This document shows positions 14,583-22,553 of a stretch of 25,711 nucleotides of DNA, one piece after another. The position numbers and the translations under genes are program-made. This stretch comes from a virus. The notes below the pieces were generated by a model, which saw nothing but the letters and a program-made list of their open reading frames with translations, was not told the DNA's origin and did not search any database. Every line of letters begins with the position of its first letter. Within the stretch, counting starts at the first letter, position 1. Location of the stretch: the IMG/VR virus record IMGVR_UViG_3300035180_000310, positions 1 to 25,711 of that record. One strand, given 5' to 3'.

Positions 14583-15667
14583 TAAGTGTATTTGAACCAA
14601 CAGAAATATCTCATCTCGAACAGCCAATGTTTTTAGGTGAAGGTGTAGATGTAGCTCGCTACGATATTATGAAATACCCTTGGATTGATAAGTTTACAGA
14701 ACGTCAATTAAGCTTCTTCTGGAGACCAGAAGAAGTTGATTTGACTAAGGATAAGTATGATTTCAGTAGACTAACTGAAGCAGAACAGCACATGTTTACT
14801 AGCAATCTTAAGTATCAAATTTTATTAGATTCAGTTCAAGGTAGAAGTCCTAATTTAGCTTTTTTACCTATTGTAAGTTTACCTGAACTAGAAACTTGGA
14901 TTGAAACATGGGCATTTAGTGAGACTATTCATAGTAGAAGTTATACTCATATTATTCGTAATGTGTACCCTAATCCTACTGAGGTACTTGATGAAATTAC
15001 ATCTATTAGTGAAATTTTAGAAAGAGCTGCTAGTGTTGGGGAAGAGTACGATTCATTGATTAAAATGAATCAAACATCTGAGATTGGTCCAATTAGATAT
15101 ATGTCACAAATATATAGAACTTTGTTCAGTGTGTATGCACTTGAAGCAGTTAGGTTCTATGTATCATTTGCTTGTTCATTTAGCTTTAATGAACGCTCTT
15201 TAATGGAAGGTAATTCTAAGATTATCACCCTTATTGCTAGGGATGAAAGTCTTCATATGAGTGCAGTTCAGAATATACTTACAACGCTTGCAAATGGCTC
15301 TGAAGGAGAATTGTGGGCTAGTGTGGCAAATGGTAACTCTACTTGGATTAAAACAACTATGGACGCTGTAATTAAGCAGGAAACTGCTTGGGCAGAGTAC
15401 TTATTTAGTAAAGGTTCAGTTCTAGGTCTTAATGCAGAAATTCTTACACAATATATCCGTTATATTGCAGATATTCGTATGAGAGCTATTGGTGTAAATA
15501 CAAATTATTCTGGAGATAAGAAAAAGAATCCTATTCCTTGGATTAACAAATACTTAAATTCAGACACAGTACAAGTAGCTCCTCAAGAGACAGAAATTGC
15601 CTCTTACCTTACAGGTGCAGTTGATAGTACAATCGACAGTTCGTTATTTGGAGGTATAAGTTTGTGA
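14579..15667 (+). CDS. nrdB: ribonucleotide reductase class Ia small subunit (R2)
   Basis: Holds the di-iron tyrosyl radical used by the large subunit to reduce ribonucleoside diphosphates. I chose the ATG at 14579, not 14573. It overlaps the previous stop (ATGA), has GGAT eight bases upstream, and brings residue numbers into register with E. coli R2: Asp84, Glu115, His118 and radical Tyr122 in SETIHSRSYTHI. The other ligands are Glu189 (ALEAVRFY), Glu223 and His226 (ARDESLH). The C-terminal radical-transfer Tyr is present (EIASYLTG). About 15 residues are missing between 150 and 185 compared with E. coli. Length is 362. Its last four bases overlap the nrdA start (GTGA). The order nrdB-nrdA is the reverse of the E. 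coli operon. Confidence 0.96.
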   Translation: MISVFEPTEISHLEQPMFLGEGVDVARYDIMKYPWIDKFTERQLSFFWRPEEVDLTKDKYDFSRLTEAEQHMFTSNLKYQILLDSVQGRSPNLAFLPIVSLPELETWIETWAFSETIHSRSYTHIIRNVYPNPTEVLDEITSISEILERAASVGEEYDSLIKMNQTSEIGPIRYMSQIYRTLFSVYALEAVRFYVSFACSFSFNERSLMEGNSKIITLIARDESLHMSAVQNILTTLANGSEGELWASVANGNSTWIKTTMDAVIKQETAWAEYLFSKGSVLGLNAEILTQYIRYIADIRMRAIGVNTNYSGDKKKNPIPWINKYLNSDTVQVAPQETEIASYLTGAVDSTIDSSLFGGISL

Positions 15668-17901
15668 GAATTAATGTATTAAAAAGAAGTGGTGAATTAG
15701 AGCCATTAGACATTAAAAAGATTGAAAATGTACTTTCATGGGCAGCAGAAGGTTTAGATGTATCTGTATCTGAAGTTGCTTTAAAAGCACATATTCAGTT
15801 AACTGATGGTATTAGTACTGATACTATTCATGAGCTATTAATTAAATCAGCAGCTGACTTGATTAGTGCTCAAGAACCTGATTATCAGTATATGGCATCT
15901 AAGCTAGTAATGATGGCTCTAAGAAAACGTATATACAATAGCAATAATCCAGACTACTTTACTAATGTAGTTAAATCTAATGTAGAGCTAGGTAAATATG
16001 ATCCAGAAATCCTAGAACTATATAGTGTAGAAGAGTTAAATGAGTTAGCTGATTACATAGATTATGATAGAGATTTTCTATTTAGCTATGCTGCAACTAT
16101 TCAATTGCTTACTAAATATTTAGTACAAGATCGTGTTACAGGTCAACATTATGAAACGCCACAAGCAGCTTACATGATGATTGCTGCAACATTATTTGGT
16201 AAGTATCCTAAAGCTACTAGAATGGCCTATGTTAAATCTTTTTATGATGCAGTATCACTTCATAAGATTAGCTTACCAACGCCTATTATGGGCGGTTTAA
16301 GAACTCCTACACGTCAATTTAGTTCATGTGTCCTAATTGAAGCAGATGATTCTCTGAAGTCAATTAATGCTACAGCAGCAGCTATTATTAACTATATCTC
16401 TCAAAAGGCAGGTATAGGTCTTAATGTAGGACGTATTCGTACTGAAGGATCTAAGATCCGTAATGGTGATGCTAGACATACTGGCGTAATTCCATTCATG
16501 AAACACTTCCATTCAGCTGTTAAAAGCTGTTCACAGGGAGCTATTCGTGGTGGTAGTGCTACTATGTTCTACCCATTATGGCGTTTAGATATTATGGACT
16601 TACTAGTTCTTAAAAATAATAGAGGTACTGAAGAAACTCGTATTCGAGGTAGTGATTATGGTGTACAGCTAAATAAATTGATGTATCAACGTCTAATCAC
16701 AGATGGGGTTATTACTCTATTTAGTCCTAGCGATGTTCCTGGATTATATGATGCTTTCTTCCAAGATCAAGATGAGTTTGAACGCTTATATGTACAGTAT
16801 GAGAATGATAAGACTATTCGTAAGAATGTAGTTAAAGCTTCAACTTTATTCGCTACACTTATGCAAGAACGCGCTCAAACAGGACGTATTTACATTCAAA
16901 ACGTAGATCATTGTAATAATAATAGTGCATTTATTGCTGAAGTAGCTCCAATTAGACAATCTAATCTTTGTATGGAAATTACTCTTCCTACTAACCCAAT
17001 GGGTACAGAAAATGAAGAGATTGCTCTATGTACACTAGCAGCAATTAACTTAGGTGCTATTGATGAATTAGCTGAACTAGAACATCTATCTAATTTATTA
17101 GTTAGAGGTTTAGATGCATTACTAGACTACCAAGATTATCCTGAAGAAGCAGCTTTAAAAGCTAAATCTCGTAGATCATTAGGTATTGGTGTAACTAACT
17201 TTGCTTACTATTTAGCGAAGAATGGTGTTTACTATTCAAATGGTTCCGCTAATAACTTAGTACATAGAACTATGGAAGCACTTCAGTACTATCTTTTGAA
17301 AGCTAGTAATGAATTAGCTTTTGAAGTAGGTGCTTGTGAATATTATTCTCATACATCATACTCAAAAGGTATTCTACCTATTGATCGATATAAGAAAGAT
17401 GTAGATACTATTCATACACAAGAACTATTGCTAGATTGGGAATTACTTCGTAGAAATATTGCAGCTTATGGCTTACGTAATTCTACTGTAACTTCTCAAA
17501 TGCCTTGTGAAACTAGTTCTGCAGTTACTAACTCAACTAATGGCATAGAGCCACCTAGAGGCTTAGTATCTGTTAAAGCTAGTAAATCTGGAGCATATAA
17601 TCAGGTAGTACCAGATGTAGGTAATGTACATTATGAACTACTATGGGATATTCCTGATAATACTGGTTATCTAGAAATTGTTGCTATTATGCAAAAATTT
17701 ATAGATCAATCAATTTCTGCTAATACAAATTATGATCCATCAAAATTTGATGCAGGAAAAGTATCTATGAATGTCCTACTTCAAGATTTGATTACTGCTT
17801 ATAAACTCGGCATTAAAACTCTCTATTATCATAATACTCGTGATGGCAATAATCAGGATAGTGATGATGATGGTTGTGCTGGCGGAGCATGTAAACTGTG
17901 A
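15664..17901 (+). CDS. nrdA: ribonucleotide reductase class Ia large subunit (R1)
   Basis: 745 residues, complete, close to E. coli NrdA (761). The GTG start overlaps the nrdB stop. Residues 1-90 form an ATP-cone (VLKRSGELEPLDIKKIENVL), so dATP/ATP control of overall activity is expected. The active site has Cys222 (FSSCVLIE), Asn434, Cys436 and Glu438 (SNLCMEI), and Cys456 (ALCTLAAINLG). A YY pair in TLYYHNTRDG serves radical transfer. The C-terminal shuttle cysteines Cys738 and Cys743 are in the tail GCAGGACKL. All catalytic parts are intact. No glutaredoxin or thioredoxin gene is visible in the window, so re-reduction probably relies on the host or on genes elsewhere. The non-coding RNA candidate begins right after its stop. 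Confidence 0.97.
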   Translation: MRINVLKRSGELEPLDIKKIENVLSWAAEGLDVSVSEVALKAHIQLTDGISTDTIHELLIKSAADLISAQEPDYQYMASKLVMMALRKRIYNSNNPDYFTNVVKSNVELGKYDPEILELYSVEELNELADYIDYDRDFLFSYAATIQLLTKYLVQDRVTGQHYETPQAAYMMIAATLFGKYPKATRMAYVKSFYDAVSLHKISLPTPIMGGLRTPTRQFSSCVLIEADDSLKSINATAAAIINYISQKAGIGLNVGRIRTEGSKIRNGDARHTGVIPFMKHFHSAVKSCSQGAIRGGSATMFYPLWRLDIMDLLVLKNNRGTEETRIRGSDYGVQLNKLMYQRLITDGVITLFSPSDVPGLYDAFFQDQDEFERLYVQYENDKTIRKNVVKASTLFATLMQERAQTGRIYIQNVDHCNNNSAFIAEVAPIRQSNLCMEITLPTNPMGTENEEIALCTLAAINLGAIDELAELEHLSNLLVRGLDALLDYQDYPEEAALKAKSRRSLGIGVTNFAYYLAKNGVYYSNGSANNLVHRTMEALQYYLLKASNELAFEVGACEYYSHTSYSKGILPIDRYKKDVDTIHTQELLLDWELLRRNIAAYGLRNSTVTSQMPCETSSAVTNSTNGIEPPRGLVSVKASKSGAYNQVVPDVGNVHYELLWDIPDNTGYLEIVAIMQKFIDQSISANTNYDPSKFDAGKVSMNVLLQDLITAYKLGIKTLYYHNTRDGNNQDSDDDGCAGGACKL

Positions 17902-17909
17902 GTATAAAC

Positions 17910-18034
17910 ACTTATCTACAATACATAGATTACTATGGTGTCAGTAAGGTAGCAGCAGGGATCGTACCCCTGGACAGACTGGAATGAGAATGGGTCGAGA
18001 CGGCAGTGAACTCCTTAGCCAGTAGTAGATAAGT
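17910..18034 (+). ncRNA. candidate structured RNA of unknown family, about 125 nt
   Basis: A perfect 10-bp closing helix joins ACTTATCTAC (17910-17919) to GTAGATAAGT (18025-18034). Inside, bases 17940-18024 are 46/85 G+C (54%) in a genome near one third GC, a classic sign of a structured RNA in AT-rich DNA. Possible inner helices are CATAG/CTATG (17924-17928/17933-17937), CAGGG/CCCTG (17956-17960/17968-17972), TAAGG/CCTTA (17945-17949/18013-18017) and ACTGG/CCAGT (17978-17982/18019-18023). The last two would cross and form a pseudoknot, or be alternatives. I match it to no family: not a tRNA, tmRNA, 6S or RNase P core, and no obvious known ribozyme or group I intron core. It is probably transcribed with nrdA. 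Confidence 0.6.
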
Positions 18035-18040
18035 ATTCCA

Positions 18041-18079
18041 ACTATGGATTAAATAGTCCTAGCTATGGGTTAAATAGCT
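18041..18079 (+). repeat. two tandem sister hairpins with near-identical GGRTTAA loops
   Basis: Hairpin 1 has stem ACTAT/ATAGT (18041-18045/18053-18057) and loop GGATTAA. Hairpin 2 has stem AGCTAT/ATAGCT (18061-18066/18074-18079) and loop GGGTTAA. The units are about 20 bases apart, align along their length, and keep pairing where the stem bases differ. They lie just after the structured RNA candidate. They look like paired protein- or RNA-binding sites. Confidence 0.6.
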
Positions 18080-18093
18080 TTGCTCCAACCGTT

Positions 18094-18120
18094 TGCTAGT
18101 TTAGGTTTATCAAACTAGCA
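18094..18120 (+). other. 9-bp perfect hairpin, possible weak terminator or processing site
   Basis: TGCTAGTTT (18094-18102) pairs with AAACTAGCA (18112-18120) around a nine-base loop. Only a broken T-rich stretch follows (TCTAATTTATCCCTTT), so termination would be weak. Placed 30 bases before the tRNA, it could also be a stop for the nrdA transcript or a cleavage site that frees the tRNA. Confidence 0.45.
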
Positions 18121-18150
18121 TCTAATTTATCCCTTTAGTTTAATTACGAT

Positions 18151-18227
18151 GCGCTTATAGCTCAATTGGATAGAGCATTGGTCTTCTACACCACTGGTTG
18201 AGGGTTCGACTCCTTCTAAGCGCACCA
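18151..18227 (+). tRNA. tRNA-Arg (anticodon UCU), CCA encoded
   Basis: 77 bases folding as a complete cloverleaf. The acceptor is GCGCTTA/TAAGCGC (7 bp), the D-stem GCTC/GAGC, the anticodon stem TTGGT/ACCAC and the loop CTTCTAC with anticodon TCT at 18185-18187. The variable loop has five bases, the T-stem is GAGGG/CCTTC with loop TTCGACT, the discriminator is A, and CCA is encoded. It reads AGA, a common Arg codon in these AT-rich genes and a rare one in many proteobacteria, so it probably aids phage translation. Small oddities are a T-C mismatch at 27-43 and C rather than A at position 38. The minus-strand frame across it is an artefact of antisense tRNA sequence. Confidence 0.95.
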
Positions 18228-18277
18228 TAATTAAATTAATTAAATAGTAAACTAAATAAACATATAGGTTATACAAA

Positions 18278-18646
18278 ATGATTATTACTACAACAAATTC
18301 CGAATTAGCTACAGCATCGGTAATTAGTATTCCAATTGGTTTAGGAGTTATTATCAACACACAAAGAACTATGGTTCTATCTTTACAAGGCTCAGAGTGT
18401 AATGCAGTTACTAGTTTAACATCCTATTTTTGGACTTTTTCAAATGAGTATCAATCAGAAATAGAAGTGACAATAGAACTAATACCTGAAAATACTGATG
18501 AAGAAAATCTTCTTAAAGGTGTTAAATACTTTAATTATGAACGAGGTCAATTTTACTTTCTATTAGTTGATCCAAGTAAATTAGTTAGCTTAGCTATGTT
18601 GGCAACAACATACACAGATACAGAAGAGAATAACGCTACACTATAA
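18278..18646 (+). CDS. hypothetical protein, 122 residues
   Basis: Unknown. The start is preceded by a weak ATAGGTT site. The N-terminal third is rich in Thr, Ile and Val (MIITTTNSELATASVISIPI), beta-like. The rest is mixed and acidic, ending in TDTEENNATL. There is no membrane segment or catalytic motif that I trust. It lies between the tRNA and the DNA polymerase gene, where the N4 order would place helicase-related genes, but it is far too short to be one. Confidence 0.65.
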   Translation: MIITTTNSELATASVISIPIGLGVIINTQRTMVLSLQGSECNAVTSLTSYFWTFSNEYQSEIEVTIELIPENTDEENLLKGVKYFNYERGQFYFLLVDPSKLVSLAMLATTYTDTEENNATL

Positions 18647-18684
18647 AGCGTATTTACTATTAAGCTATTTTAGAGAATTACAAT

Positions 18685-21255
18685 ATGAAACAAATAACAT
18701 TTGATGCTGATACATCAAGTATCACTACTGCTATTCTAATTAAAACAGATAATATGATTAAACAGCAGTTAGAGCATTTCTATGTTAAACCTTTAGCTGA
18801 ACTAGGAATTGATCCAAAGACTCTAATTGCATTTGATTTACTATATACTGACGGTAAAGTTAGTGCTAAAGAAGGTAAAGCTTATGTATTAGAGCTTTTA
18901 AAAATGCTTGATTTTATGGGTGTACAGCATCTTATTGTTGCTGATAGTACTTATTTTAAATTTATAACAGGCATTCAAAAAACTGCTACAGCTAGAGGTT
19001 ATGTTCATAAATGTAATATACATCCGTATAAACATATGAATGTAATTCTTTCTATGAATTATGGTGTTATTTACCATAATGCTAATTCAATAACAGACTT
19101 AGAAAGATCCTTAGTTACTTATTCAGGATTAGTATCTGCAAACCAAGTGAGTACTTTTACACATAAAGTACTTACTGAAGTCTATTATCCAGATAACATT
19201 ATTAGTATCTATAGACATCTTCAAAAACTTCACTTACAGCCTATGCTTACATGCGATATTGAGACCTTCTCACTACGTTTTGAGAAAGCAGGTATTGGTA
19301 CTATTGCATTTGCATGGGATTTACATAGCGGTGTAGCTTTTGAAGTAGATTGCTTACGATCTATGCAAAAGAACTACGTTATTAGGAGTATGTTAAAAAA
19401 CTTCTTTGATACATATCAAGGTAAGTTAATTTTTCATAATGCTCTATTTGACGTTAAAATTCTAACGTATCAGTTATATATGGAACATGATGCAGATTGG
19501 GAAGGGTTAGAAAAAGGGCTTGAAACATTTAGTAATATAGATGATTCAATGGTTATAGCATTCCTAGCTACTAATTCTACTGCAGATGCTCCTATTGGCC
19601 TAAAAGAGCTTGCTTATGACTATGTAGGTGATTATGCAGAAGATGTGAAGGATATTCGTTTAGTAGATAAATCTGACTTACTAGAGTATAACCTAACAGA
19701 CTGTGTAGCTACTTGGTATGTGTATAATAAGTACTACCCAATAATGGTTAATGATAATCAGTTAGATTTTTATTATTCTATGGCTTTACCTACTCTTAGA
19801 GTATCATTAAAAATGATGCTTGTAGGATTACCTATGGATATGAAGCAGGTAGCTAAAACTAAGGATAAACTTACTTTCCTTAACCTTAAATATGCAACTC
19901 AAATTGCTAATAATCCATATGTAGCACAAGCTAGACATAAGAATAATGTAGCTAGATGGAATAAAGCTAATTCTAAACTCAAAACTAAAATCAGACCTTT
20001 ATCTGATTTTAATGAGCCATTTAATCCTAATTCAGATGCACAGTTAAGTATATTGCTTTATGATGTATTAAAGCTTCCTATACTTGATACTACTGATTCA
20101 GGTGCTCCTAGTACTTCAGCTAAAGTTATTAAACGCTTGATGGAACATGAAGCAGCTCAACCTCACTTAGCATTATTAAATAGTATTATCGGTATCTCTG
20201 AAACAAGTACTGTTATTAGTACATTTATTAATGCGTTTGAATCTTATGCATTTACTAGAAAAGCTCCTACAGAGTTTAATGATACTGTTTGGCTTAATGG
20301 TAACCTTAAGTCTACAGGAACTATTTCAGGTAGATTTAGTAGTGGGGAACCGAATCTTCAAAACTTGCCTAGTAACTCTGCGTGGGGTAAACCAGTAAAA
20401 GAATGCTTTGTAGCTCCTGAAGGCTACTTGTTTGTCTATGCAGACTTTAATGCTCTAGAAGCTAAGATTAATGCCTTACTTACTAAAGATCCAAATAAAA
20501 TTAAAGTATTTGCTGAAGGCTATGATTCACATAGTCTAAATGCTTATACTTATTATGGCGATCAAATGGAGGGCATTGATCCAACAGATCCAGAGAGTAT
20601 TAATAGTATTGCTGACAAATATAAAGCTTTACGTGCTAGAAGTAAGTCTCCTACATTTGCTTTACAGTACGGAGGAAGCTGGAAAACACTAGTAAAAAAT
20701 CTAGGATTTAGTAGGGAAGAGGCTGAAAGTATTGAGGCTAGATATCATCGTTTGTATGAAGTTTCTAATACACATGCTGCATATGTAAATTTACAAGCTT
20801 CACGTAATGGTTATACAGAATTAGCTTTTGGTTTACGTTTAAGAACTCCTGTACTTAAAAGCACAGTAATGAATGTAAAAAATTTACCTGCATTAGCTGC
20901 TGCTGAAGGTAGGACTATTAATAATGCTGAAAGTCAATCCTATGGCATGTTATTAAACAGAGCATTAATTGAGTTAGATCAGCGTTTACGTAGAGACAAC
21001 TTAACAAGCGAAATTCTTATGGCTAACTGCATTCATGATGCTGCTTACTTTATTGTTAAGAAAGATCCTGAAGTAGTCTACTGGCTTAATCAAAATCTTA
21101 TTGAAGTTATGAGCTGGCAAGAAGATCCAGCAATTAAAAGTACAGAAGTACTATTAGGTGCAGAGTTAGATATTGGCACTACTTGGGCTAATGGTAACAC
21201 TATACCTAACGATGCTTCAATTGAATATATAACAGAGTTCTTGGAAAAACTATGA
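18685..21255 (+). CDS. family A DNA polymerase with 3'-5' exonuclease (N4 gp39-like)
   Basis: 856 residues, the phage replicative polymerase. An N-terminal region of about 185 residues of unclear role precedes the proofreading domain. Exo I is CDIETF (Asp191, Glu193), Exo II is HNALFD (Asp256) and Exo III is Y335-NLTD339, all intact. The polymerase domain has TGTISGRFSSGEPNLQNLP (thumb/palm), motif A VYADFNALE (Asp587, Glu592) and motif B R650-xxx-K654-xxx-F658-xxxYG. Motif C is CIHDAAYF with Asp785. The Glu that follows Asp in usual family A motif C (HDE) is Ala786. Phe658 occupies the site that governs sugar discrimination. The stop overlaps the next start (ATGA). Confidence 0.95.
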   Translation: MKQITFDADTSSITTAILIKTDNMIKQQLEHFYVKPLAELGIDPKTLIAFDLLYTDGKVSAKEGKAYVLELLKMLDFMGVQHLIVADSTYFKFITGIQKTATARGYVHKCNIHPYKHMNVILSMNYGVIYHNANSITDLERSLVTYSGLVSANQVSTFTHKVLTEVYYPDNIISIYRHLQKLHLQPMLTCDIETFSLRFEKAGIGTIAFAWDLHSGVAFEVDCLRSMQKNYVIRSMLKNFFDTYQGKLIFHNALFDVKILTYQLYMEHDADWEGLEKGLETFSNIDDSMVIAFLATNSTADAPIGLKELAYDYVGDYAEDVKDIRLVDKSDLLEYNLTDCVATWYVYNKYYPIMVNDNQLDFYYSMALPTLRVSLKMMLVGLPMDMKQVAKTKDKLTFLNLKYATQIANNPYVAQARHKNNVARWNKANSKLKTKIRPLSDFNEPFNPNSDAQLSILLYDVLKLPILDTTDSGAPSTSAKVIKRLMEHEAAQPHLALLNSIIGISETSTVISTFINAFESYAFTRKAPTEFNDTVWLNGNLKSTGTISGRFSSGEPNLQNLPSNSAWGKPVKECFVAPEGYLFVYADFNALEAKINALLTKDPNKIKVFAEGYDSHSLNAYTYYGDQMEGIDPTDPESINSIADKYKALRARSKSPTFALQYGGSWKTLVKNLGFSREEAESIEARYHRLYEVSNTHAAYVNLQASRNGYTELAFGLRLRTPVLKSTVMNVKNLPALAAAEGRTINNAESQSYGMLLNRALIELDQRLRRDNLTSEILMANCIHDAAYFIVKKDPEVVYWLNQNLIEVMSWQEDPAIKSTEVLLGAELDIGTTWANGNTIPNDASIEYITEFLEKL

Positions 21256-22232
21256 ATATAAAATATACTAATACTAATGGCGTACCATTAGCTATGTTAC
21301 CTTGGCTAGTACACGACACTTATGATCATTCAGACAATCCAAACCAGATAAGTGCTACAAGCCTTATTAAACCTCTAAAGCAAGTTGTACTAACTTCTAG
21401 AATTACTGATGCGAATGTAGATGTAAGCACACTTACAGCTTCTCGTATTGGTACTGCTATTCATGATGCTATTGAACGTTCATGGATGACACCAGAATCA
21501 GTACAAAAAGCATTTAAATTGGCAGGGTATCCATCAAGAATTGCTAATTCAGTAGTAGTTAATCCATCTACTGATATGGATTTGACGGATAAAATTCCTG
21601 TGTATGTAGAGCAACGTGTTGATAGAGAATTTCTTGGATATACGCTATCAGGTAAGTTTGATATTGTAATTGATGGTACATTAGGGGATTTTAAGAATAC
21701 TTCTGTATTCACTTATATGAACCAAACCAATGCAGAAAAATACATCCAACAAGGGAGTATCTATCGCTGGTTAAATCCTACAATCATTACTCAAGATTAT
21801 ATGGAAATATACCATCAATTTACTGATTGGTCTGCACTAAATGCGCAAACTCAAAGAGATAAAGGTTATCCGCAAAGTAAGCTTATGACTGTTAAATATG
21901 AGCTTATGTCTCTTAGAGATACAGAACGCTTCATCAAAGATAGGCTAAATAGATTAACTGAAGCAAAATCTATGACTCAAGAAGAGTTACCAGACTGTAC
22001 TGATGAAGAGTTATGGCGAGGAGAATCAGTATATAAATATTATACCGATTCAAGTAAGTTGAGTAGATCGACAAAGAACTTTGACGACTATCTAAGTGCT
22101 CATACTCATTTAGCAAATATGGGTAAAGGCATTGTGTTAGAAGTTAAAGGTAAAGCTAAAGCATGTAATTATTGCTCAGCTAATCCAATATGCTTACAAG
22201 CAGAATCGTTAAGACAACAAGGACTATTATAA
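21252..22232 (+). CDS. PD-(D/E)XK nuclease, RecB/Cas4-like (N4 gp43-like)
   Basis: 326 residues, probably a DNA exonuclease for replication or recombination. The RecB-type core is visible: His71 in TAIHDAIE, then SGKFDIVIDGTLGDFKNTS with Asp137, Asp146 and Lys148 as the D...(D)xK metal site. The QxxxY-type helix is EKYIQQGSIYRW (about 162-173). Cys305, Cys308 and Cys314 near the end (CNYCSANPIC) recall the Fe-S cluster cysteines of Cas4/AddB. Only three are clustered; the fourth ligand, if any, would be an earlier Cys (PDCTDE). It is coupled by overlap to the polymerase gene before and to the next gene (TAATG). Confidence 0.82.
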   Translation: MNIKYTNTNGVPLAMLPWLVHDTYDHSDNPNQISATSLIKPLKQVVLTSRITDANVDVSTLTASRIGTAIHDAIERSWMTPESVQKAFKLAGYPSRIANSVVVNPSTDMDLTDKIPVYVEQRVDREFLGYTLSGKFDIVIDGTLGDFKNTSVFTYMNQTNAEKYIQQGSIYRWLNPTIITQDYMEIYHQFTDWSALNAQTQRDKGYPQSKLMTVKYELMSLRDTERFIKDRLNRLTEAKSMTQEELPDCTDEELWRGESVYKYYTDSSKLSRSTKNFDDYLSAHTHLANMGKGIVLEVKGKAKACNYCSANPICLQAESLRQQGLL

Positions 22233-22552
22233 TGTTAAATAAAATCATTAATTCAATTAAATCAGCATTTTCTAAAGAACCAGAAACAGTAGATGCTATA
22301 GTACCTACTACTTCTACTATTAAACAGCGTAAGAAAGTAGATAGATCAAAGCTTACTAGCTTTCAAGTAGCCGCAGGATACGCAGCTCTTATGAAATATC
22401 AACAAGATAAACTAGCAGGTAATGCTGTTCACAATACTCTAGAAGAGATGTATGCTGAACTTAATCAGCGTCTAGGTACTAATAAATCAAGATCTGCTTG
22501 GACTGTAGCTATTACAAAATATATGCGTACTTTAGACCATAAAGGAGAATGA
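22232..22552 (+). CDS. hypothetical basic protein between nuclease and primase
   Basis: 106 residues. The frame is open from an ATG at 22190, but I chose the ATG at 22232: it has AAGGA eight bases upstream and overlaps the previous stop. The N-terminal half is polar and basic with KQRKKVDRSKL. The rest is helical with alternating charges (YQQDKLAGNAVHNTLEEMYAEL). It may bind DNA. A gene of this size at the same place occurs in N4-like phages, without assigned function to my knowledge. It ends one base before the primase gene. Confidence 0.75.
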   Translation: MLNKIINSIKSAFSKEPETVDAIVPTTSTIKQRKKVDRSKLTSFQVAAGYAALMKYQQDKLAGNAVHNTLEEMYAELNQRLGTNKSRSAWTVAITKYMRTLDHKGE

Positions 22553-22553
22553 T

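Larger units (their letters stand above)
17902..18150 (+). other. non-coding gap between nrdA and tRNA-Arg, rich in potential RNA structure
   Basis: 249 bases with no credible gene on either strand. From left to right there is a structured RNA candidate (17910-18034), two related hairpins (18041-18057 and 18061-18079), a GCTAGTTT/AAACTAGC hairpin (18094-18120) and a short AT-rich spacer before the tRNA. In a genome where most genes overlap or touch, a gap this size is exceptional. Confidence 0.8.

Noticed and set aside
18011-18020. Reverse complement GGCTAAGGAG resembling the J4/2 part of HDV-like ribozymes
   Set aside because: The other required helices (P1, P2 and P1.1) are not found in order on the minus strand, and no leftward transcription is indicated.
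18228-18260. AT-rich string of ATTAA units, similar to 11529-11545
   Set aside because: Low-complexity AT sequence; the similarity needs no common origin.
18127-18360. Minus-strand frame of 77 codons
   Set aside because: It reads the antisense of the tRNA gene; the translated GVEPSTSGVEDQCSIQLSYKR-like string is a well-known false protein from tRNA complements.
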